From Nostoc sp. MS1 (lineage in GTDB: Bacteria > Cyanobacteriota > Cyanobacteriia > Cyanobacteriales > Nostocaceae), in NCBI RefSeq assembly GCF_019976755.1, contig NZ_AP023441.1:372001-436000 (forward strand): a stretch of DNA of 64,000 bases. The letters run 5' to 3'. Positions 59,637 to 64,000 of the stretch are shown here, piece by piece; position 1 is the stretch's first letter, and each line of letters opens with the position of its first letter. The position numbers and the translations under genes are program-made. Below the pieces are notes generated by a model, which worked only from the letters and a program-made list of their open reading frames with translations, ran no database searches and had not been told where the DNA came from.

Positions 59637-62600
59637 CTATTTCGAGATATACTTGCCAATTTCTGCCACTAACTCCTTCAAACTGACAGGTTTTGCCATA
59701 TAACTATCTACACCCACAGCCATGATTTGTTCTTTATCCGATCGCATGGCAAAGGAAGTTAGGGCAATAATTGGGATATGGGCAATATCTGCATCGGCGC
59801 GAATTTGGCGAGTTGCTTCTAAGCCATCCATTTGTGGCATCTGCACATCCATAAGAATTAACTGTGGTCGCTGGGTTTTGGCAATTTCTACCGCTTCTTG
59901 TCCATTGTTTGCTAAGACAAGGCGATAGCCATAGGCTTTTAGATACTGAGTAATAGTTAAGACGTTAGCTTCGTTATCTTCTGCCAGGAGAATCAATGGT
60001 TCAGAAGATATGGTTTCAAGTTCTTCGCTTTTAATCTCAGATTCTTTTACAGCTTCCCTCGTTTGTTTTTCCGGTTCTGTCCACGGAAGCGTGACTATAA
60101 ATCGGCTACCTTGATTAACTGCACTCTCAGCAGATATACTACCACCATGAAGTTCGGCAATTCGTTTAGCTAAAGACAGTCCTAAGCCAGTGCCGGCATA
60201 ACGGCGAGTGTAGGAGTTTTCTACTTGAACAAAGGGTTGAAATAAATTTGCTAGATTTTCTGGTGTAATGCCAATGCCAGTATCTACTACACTCAGTTGA
60301 ATTGTCTTGATTTGATTGGTGAGTACATCTATTTGCGTTGTTACTTCTAGTCTAACTTCGCCACCTTCGGGTGTAAATTTGACTGCATTACTCAAAAGAT
60401 TTATTAATAATTGCCGTATCCGCATCTCATCCACTTGAATTTTCCCGATATTTTCAGCTATTTGGGAGTTAAGGCAGATATTTTTTTTGAATGCTTGCTG
60501 TTTGACAAATATGAGACTGGATTGACACAATTCTCGTACAGAGGTAGGCGCAAGTTCTAGTTCCATCTTGCCTGATTCGATTTTGGCTAAGTCGAGAATA
60601 TCGTTGATGAGTGTGAGTAGGTGCTTACCGCTATTTTCTAAGGTAGTTAAAGACTTTTGTTGTTCTTGTGTTACTGGGCCGCACACTTCATCTTGTAGGG
60701 CTTCTGTGATGCCTAAAATGGAGTTGAGGGGAGTCCGTAATTCGTGACTCATATTCGCTAGGAAAGCGCTTTTGGCAAGGTTGGCGACTTCCGCAGCTTC
60801 TTTGGCTTGGCGTAATGCAACTTCTGCGCGTTGGCGATCGCATACTTCTAATGTTAAGGCTACAAAGTCAGTAATCGACCCAGCAAAGTTCTGTTCGCTG
60901 AGTTTCCATTGACGAGGAATACCTACCTGTTCGTGAAATACCATCCCCACAACTTCACCCCCAACCCAAATAGGTGCATCTATCAAAGAAACTATGTTGT
61001 TTGGCTCTAATAGTTCACGCCAAAATTCCTGTACTCGTGGGTCGTTGCTGGTATCGTTGACAGTAATTGTCCGGGCGTTGGCTACTGCGGCAAAATATAT
61101 AGGATACTCGGCAAGGCTGCGTTCTTGTCCTGCGGAATGTCGATTGTGGCTACGTTCGTAGAGGTCTACACATTGAAGCTTGCTGCGATCGCTACTATAA
61201 AGCCAAATGCTGACTCGTTCTACTTCTAAAGCTTGGGCAGCTTTCTCTGTAATAATATAAAACGCTGCTGTTAAATCTCCGGCGGAAATTGCCCGATGCT
61301 TGGCTAGTTCTGCTAATGCTTGACTATGCTGGCGTAATTGTTGCTCATTTTGGATGCGTTCCCGAATTTCCTGCTGTAATTCTTGCGTTCGCTGTTCTAC
61401 TCGCAGTTCTAATTCTTCAAAAGACGCTCGTAACTCTTGGGACATCTGATTAAAAGACTGTCCCAACACTTCCAGTTCGGCAATACCTTCTATCATCACT
61501 ACTGGTTCGTCCTTGTCACTGAAACTGCCCTCCAAGGCTTTTTGCGCCAAGGCTTTGGCGGCTTTACTCAAACGCAAAACTGGTTGAGCAATCCAGCGAG
61601 TTGTGAAAATCCCTAATATCGTAGCTAATCCGAAAGCTGCCAAACATAGGAGAATAGTAATTTGTGTGTGGCGATTGATTTGCTCCATGAAATCAGCTTC
61701 AGGGATAACTACGGCAATCAACCAATTGATATTTTTTTCACTATTAAACGGCTGAATTTCTAGAAATTGGCGTTTACCTGCAACAGAAAATTCTAATTCT
61801 TGTAAATTACCTATTTGATTTAAGTTAGCAAATTTGCTGGCTAAATATTTGGCTGTTGCTTGAGTTAGGGAGTTACTACTTGCAGAAGCAGTTAATCTAA
61901 TAGTTCTACCATTTTTGATGAGGAATGGTTGTTCACCTGTAGAGGAAGCTACTAGTAATCCTGAGCGTTCAATAATAAAAATTTGTCCTGATTTACCCAC
62001 TTTGAGGTTTCTTAAATGCTGCCCAATATCTGATAGGTGGGATAATGTAGTATTGACCCCCAATAGCTGACCTTGGGAATTGTAAATAGGTACAGAGGCA
62101 CTTATACGTAGAGTTTTTTCTGTTAATGGTGCGTAAATTTGACTAAAACTGAATTTGCCTTCTTTAAGTGCTGTTTGATAAAAAGGGCGCGATCGCGGGT
62201 CGAAATTTTTGATTACTTCCGGTAGTTGAGTGCGTTTGCCTGTGCTATTAACTTTATAGCTGTAAAGATTATAATTACTTAATCTACCCGCTCTTCTTAC
62301 TAAAAATTCTTCATTATTTAGCTTTTCTACTGATAGGTGTTCTCCTTGTTGATTACTGATAGCAATAGCAAGAGAAGAGGGAAATATTTCTAATTGCTGC
62401 ATGAGGTATGGTTCCCAAGCAGAAATATCCTGCATATTTAACAGTCCAAACTGCAAGGCGTTTTTGTTGCCATTTAGTATTTGATGGGGAGTGGATAAAA
62501 ATGTTTGTAAGTCCTGTCTAACATGGTTGGCAATCTCCTGACGCAACTCGCTGGCTACCTCATTTACAGCTTTCTGCCCGTTACGGAAAGATAAGTATCC

Positions 62601-62714
62601 AATTAAACCCACTGTTAAGGTGATTTGCAGGAGAAAAGGCACTACCATCACCCGGCTGAGTGGCACGTTCTTTACTAAGCCAGAAAGCCAACGTCGCCCA
62701 GGATTTTGATTCAT
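59637..62714 (-). CDS. Membrane hybrid histidine kinase (Cache-HAMP-GAF-HisKA-HATPase-REC)
   Basis: This 1025-residue protein has membrane helix 23-43, a periplasmic double-Cache sensor (about 45-345, with SFSQIYAPLTEKTLRISASV and GQIFIIERSGLLVASS), helix 352-372, HAMP, and a coiled-coil. A GAF domain (about 475-625, EVERVSIWLYSSDRSKLQC) precedes HisKA with His657 (FLANMSHELRTPLN). HATPase motifs are NLLSNAVKF, DTGIGI and GTGLGL, and the terminal receiver has Asp956 (LILMDVQMPQMDG). Cache domains usually bind small molecules such as amino acids or organic acids. Its start overlaps the WD40 gene stop by 4 bp (ATGA), so translation is coupled to that gene. The cognate response regulator is not adjacent. 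Confidence 0.9.
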   Translation of the reverse strand: MNQNPGRRWLSGLVKNVPLSRVMVVPFLLQITLTVGLIGYLSFRNGQKAVNEVASELRQEIANHVRQDLQTFLSTPHQILNGNKNALQFGLLNMQDISAWEPYLMQQLEIFPSSLAIAISNQQGEHLSVEKLNNEEFLVRRAGRLSNYNLYSYKVNSTGKRTQLPEVIKNFDPRSRPFYQTALKEGKFSFSQIYAPLTEKTLRISASVPIYNSQGQLLGVNTTLSHLSDIGQHLRNLKVGKSGQIFIIERSGLLVASSTGEQPFLIKNGRTIRLTASASSNSLTQATAKYLASKFANLNQIGNLQELEFSVAGKRQFLEIQPFNSEKNINWLIAVVIPEADFMEQINRHTQITILLCLAAFGLATILGIFTTRWIAQPVLRLSKAAKALAQKALEGSFSDKDEPVVMIEGIAELEVLGQSFNQMSQELRASFEELELRVEQRTQELQQEIRERIQNEQQLRQHSQALAELAKHRAISAGDLTAAFYIITEKAAQALEVERVSIWLYSSDRSKLQCVDLYERSHNRHSAGQERSLAEYPIYFAAVANARTITVNDTSNDPRVQEFWRELLEPNNIVSLIDAPIWVGGEVVGMVFHEQVGIPRQWKLSEQNFAGSITDFVALTLEVCDRQRAEVALRQAKEAAEVANLAKSAFLANMSHELRTPLNSILGITEALQDEVCGPVTQEQQKSLTTLENSGKHLLTLINDILDLAKIESGKMELELAPTSVRELCQSSLIFVKQQAFKKNICLNSQIAENIGKIQVDEMRIRQLLINLLSNAVKFTPEGGEVRLEVTTQIDVLTNQIKTIQLSVVDTGIGITPENLANLFQPFVQVENSYTRRYAGTGLGLSLAKRIAELHGGSISAESAVNQGSRFIVTLPWTEPEKQTREAVKESEIKSEELETISSEPLILLAEDNEANVLTITQYLKAYGYRLVLANNGQEAVEIAKTQRPQLILMDVQMPQMDGLEATRQIRADADIAHIPIIALTSFAMRSDKEQIMAVGVDSYMAKPVSLKELVAEIGKYISK

Positions 62715-64000
62715 CTGCTAAATGCTCCCAGTGCTGTGAGTGTTGTCTGTTGTGCTTGGGTTAAACCAATTGCCCCGGTGATATTCATCCCTTCATAGGG
62801 TCTATCCGCTCTAAGAATTTGTACACAATTGCCAGTATGAATGCTCCATAGTCTGATGGTTTCATCGGCACTACTACTGGCTAAGGTTTCCCCATCTAGG
62901 CTAAAAGCTACGGATAAGACATGGCTGGTATGTCCGCGCCATGTCTTCAGACATTGACCACTATTTACCGCCCAAAGTTTCACAGTTTTGTCAGCACTAC
63001 CACTAGCTAGGGTTTGTCCATCGTGGCTGAAGCTGATGGATAAGACTTGATTGGTATGTTCTTGTAGAGTTTTCAGGTTTTTACCTGTCTGCACATCCCA
63101 GAGTTTCACTGTGTGATCAGCACCAGCACTAGCCAGAGTACGCCCATCGGGACTAAATGCTACAGATAATACCGCATTGGTATGTCCTTGTAAAATTTGC
63201 AGACATTCCCCAGTCATCAAATGCCAAAGTCTTACAATTTGGTCGGCGCTGGCTGTAGCGAGAATTTGTCCATCAGGACTGAAAGCCACAGATAAGACTG
63301 CATTTGTGTGTCCTGAGACAATATCAAGACATTCTCCTGTTGCTGTATCCCAAATTCTCGCCGTTTGGTCGGCGCTACCACTAGCGAATACTTGACCATT
63401 AGGACTAAAAGCTACTGACCAAACAGTGTCTTGGTGTTCAGTCAAGGTTTTGAGGCATTGTCCAGTTGCTATATCCCACAATTTAATACTGCGGTCAGCA
63501 CTACCACTGAGGAGGATGTGTTGATGAAGTGCGATGGGCTGCGCCCCGCCGTAGGCGATCGCTAAAATATGATTTGTATGCCCCGTCAATGTTTTAATAC
63601 ATTGCCCTATAGCTGTATTCCACAGTCGAATTACTTGGTCATGGCTACCACTAGCAAGGATTTTATCGTTACCAAACCCAATAGCTGATACTTGGTTAGT
63701 ATATCCTTGTAATGTTCTGATACATTGCCCTGTAACTGTATCCCAGAGTCGAATTACTTGGTCATCTCCTCCACTAGCTAGGACTGCACTATCAGCATTA
63801 AATACTAATGTCCGTACCCAATTTTCATGACCTGACAAGACTCGCAGGCAATTTCCTGTGACAACATCCCACAGCCTAATAGTTTGGTCGGCACTGCCAC
63901 TAGCAATGATTAACCCATCGGAACTAAAACTGACTGATACAATCGAGTTACTATGTCCTGATAAAGTGCTGATACACTGCGCTGTTTCAATATCCCAAAG
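62711..64000 (-). CDS. WD40-repeat protein, C-terminal part (5' end beyond window)
   Basis: The frame stays open to base 64000, so the gene extends past the window; the Met at 63838 is internal. Nine full WD40 repeats plus part of another are visible, ending in RLWDVVTG, RLWDTVTG, RLWNTAIG, KLWDIATG, RIWDTATG, RLWHLMTG, KLWDVQTG, KLWAVNSG and RLWSIHTG. The tail RPYEGMNITGAIGLTQAQQ is a standard ending of cyanobacterial NB-ARC/WD40 or kinase/WD40 proteins, so an N-terminal NB-ARC or similar domain is likely but unseen. Two or more seven-bladed propellers may form a binding platform. It is translationally coupled to the hybrid kinase. Confidence 0.9.
   Translation of the reverse strand, partial: LWDIETAQCISTLSGHSNSIVSVSFSSDGLIIASGSADQTIRLWDVVTGNCLRVLSGHENWVRTLVFNADSAVLASGGDDQVIRLWDTVTGQCIRTLQGYTNQVSAIGFGNDKILASGSHDQVIRLWNTAIGQCIKTLTGHTNHILAIAYGGAQPIALHQHILLSGSADRSIKLWDIATGQCLKTLTEHQDTVWSVAFSPNGQVFASGSADQTARIWDTATGECLDIVSGHTNAVLSVAFSPDGQILATASADQIVRLWHLMTGECLQILQGHTNAVLSVAFSPDGRTLASAGADHTVKLWDVQTGKNLKTLQEHTNQVLSISFSHDGQTLASGSADKTVKLWAVNSGQCLKTWRGHTSHVLSVAFSLDGETLASSSADETIRLWSIHTGNCVQILRADRPYEGMNITGAIGLTQAQQTTLTALGAFSR

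Overview
The window looks like chromosome from a filamentous, probably heterocyst-forming cyanobacterium of the Nostoc/Anabaena/Calothrix type. The evidence is AT-rich DNA dense in the HIP1 octamer GCGATCGC, heptamer short tandem repeats (TTAGTCA and relatives) between genes, a DevBCA-type exporter, a prokaryotic phytochelatin synthase, a bilin-type GAF domain and WD40/hybrid-kinase genes. There are no rRNA or tRNA genes, phage genes, intact insertion sequences or CRISPR arrays that I can see. Both ends cut genes: a repeat protein on the left and a WD40 protein on the right.

Left part, 1-34 kb. A HEAT-like repeat protein carries three identical 105-bp tandem units. Next come a histidine phosphatase, an orphan amino-acid binding lipoprotein, a FAD oxidoreductase, a decayed ArsR repressor and a sulfate-binding lipoprotein. 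Further on are an ABC exporter, then a minus-strand block holding a dev-type exporter (devB, devC, devA) interrupted by an opposite-strand SCP2 gene and a Uma2 nuclease gene. The same block continues with a signal-peptide-bearing phytochelatin synthase directly behind an osmoprotectant-type importer, and an ABC-2 exporter pair. A sugar/polyol group follows (hydrolase, GMC oxidoreductase, aquaporin, GH63-type glucosidase, glucose-dehydrogenase-like SDR), with a 15-copy 21-bp repeat array inside it. Then come a second SDR, a GH57 enzyme, TspO, a SAM hydroxide adenosyltransferase-like protein and a MATE pump.

Centre, 35-49 kb. A HExxH protein that resembles extracellular contractile injection system (eCIS) cargo lies next to a surface-polysaccharide locus. 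That locus has a predicted outer-membrane barrel, three genes with four DUF3131 domains, a cellulose-synthase-like GT2 enzyme with a long helical insertion, and a PIG-L deacetylase. It is split by a small accessory island: a UPF0175/DUF3368 toxin-antitoxin pair, a lone antitoxin-like protein and a HEPN-type putative RNase.

Right part, 49-64 kb. A complete partner-switching set (STAS protein, receiver-SpoIIE phosphatase, anti-sigma-type kinase) is followed by a 1549-residue hybrid kinase. One GAF domain of this kinase has both the DXCF and Cys-His motifs of dual-cysteine cyanobacteriochromes. A two-gene ABC importer without its binding protein follows, and then a Cache-HAMP-GAF hybrid kinase translationally coupled to a WD40 protein.

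Main interpretation (inference): 36.9-56.2 kb may be a light- and partner-switch-regulated system for making and exporting an amino-sugar-containing or cellulose-like polysaccharide, with DUF3131 proteins as processing factors. The second hypothesis is that the phytochelatin synthase and its neighbouring importer form a periplasmic thiol-peptide processing and uptake unit.
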